Positions 12,808 to 12,821 of a stretch of DNA of 12,821 bases are shown here, one piece after another. Numbering within the stretch: position 1 is the stretch's first letter; each line of letters begins with the position of its first letter. The position numbers and the translations under genes were made by a program. Source of the DNA: JBJFGR01 sp051892875 (GTDB taxonomy: Bacteria; Pseudomonadota; Gammaproteobacteria; Enterobacterales; Succinivibrionaceae); contig JBJFGR010000070.1 in NCBI GenBank assembly GCA_051892875.1, positions 1 through 12,821 on the forward strand, read 5' to 3'. A model generated the notes under the pieces. The model searched no databases. It was not told the origin of the DNA and was given only the letters and a program-made list of their open reading frames with translations.

Positions 12808-12821
12808 ATGGCATATACAAT
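12808..12821 (+). CDS. Start of the next gene of the transfer cluster (partial)
   Basis: ATG at 12808 follows GAGGTGA (12798-12804) at ideal spacing and opens M-A-Y-T before the window ends. The site overlaps the TGA that ends the traL frame, a typical operon arrangement. In IncP plasmids traM follows traL, but four codons are not enough to name it. The alternative is that this frame is the continuation of traL after an indel in the GGGG run at 12767-12770. Confidence 0.45.

Noticed and set aside
1..12821. CRISPR arrays, insertion sequences, rRNA genes
   Set aside because: No spaced direct repeats, transposase frames with terminal repeats, or rRNA-like sequence were seen on either strand.

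Overview
The window comes from an AT-rich (about 30% G+C by eye) gammaproteobacterium with a Vibrio/Aeromonas/Shewanella-style polar flagellum. The evidence is the gene set flgT, flgO, flgP, flgN, flgM, flgA, cheV, cheR, flgBCD, which is typical of those groups; H-ring protein FlgT and lipoproteins FlgO and FlgP are absent from the enteric system. The genus cannot be fixed from the sequence. A very low G+C content could mean a host-associated lineage, but that is only a possibility.

Layout. Positions 1-51 hold the 3' end of an unidentified rightward gene, closed by an intrinsic terminator. A leftward block follows: cheV, cheR, then flgB-flgC-flgD with a sigma-54-like element in front of flgB. 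flgE does not follow flgD, because the next gene is convergent. Across a 432-bp AT-rich intergenic region flgA runs rightward. It is followed by the relic of an unrecognised protein (4918-5280), a well-spaced sigma-28-type promoter, and the anti-sigma factor gene flgM with a terminator. Convergent to flgM is the leftward operon flgO-flgP-flgN, started from a sigma-54-like element that abuts a sigma-70-like promoter on the other strand for flgT. After flgT come a tRNA-Arg(CCU), a small lipoprotein gene, a bidirectional terminator, dusA, and a Sel1-repeat protein gene probably co-transcribed with dusA. The right edge (12190-12821) is plasmid- or ICE-type DNA: a traL-like ATPase gene interrupted by an in-frame TAA, then the first codons of another gene.

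How the genes work together. FlgB and FlgC form the proximal rod and FlgD is the hook cap. FlgA chaperones P-ring assembly, and FlgT, FlgO and FlgP build the outer-membrane and H-ring structures. FlgN escorts hook-filament junction proteins. FlgM holds sigma-28 inactive until the hook is complete. CheR and CheV belong to chemotaxis adaptation and receptor coupling. The visible promoter types (sigma-54 for structural genes, sigma-28 for flgM) fit the tiered flagellar cascade known from polar flagellates.

No complete new system is visible. The least expected items are the break of the flg operon after flgD, the relic between flgA and flgM, the unusual FlgO (long K/T/N-rich linker and four cysteines), the overlapping sigma-70/sigma-54 control point, and the decaying transfer gene near dusA.
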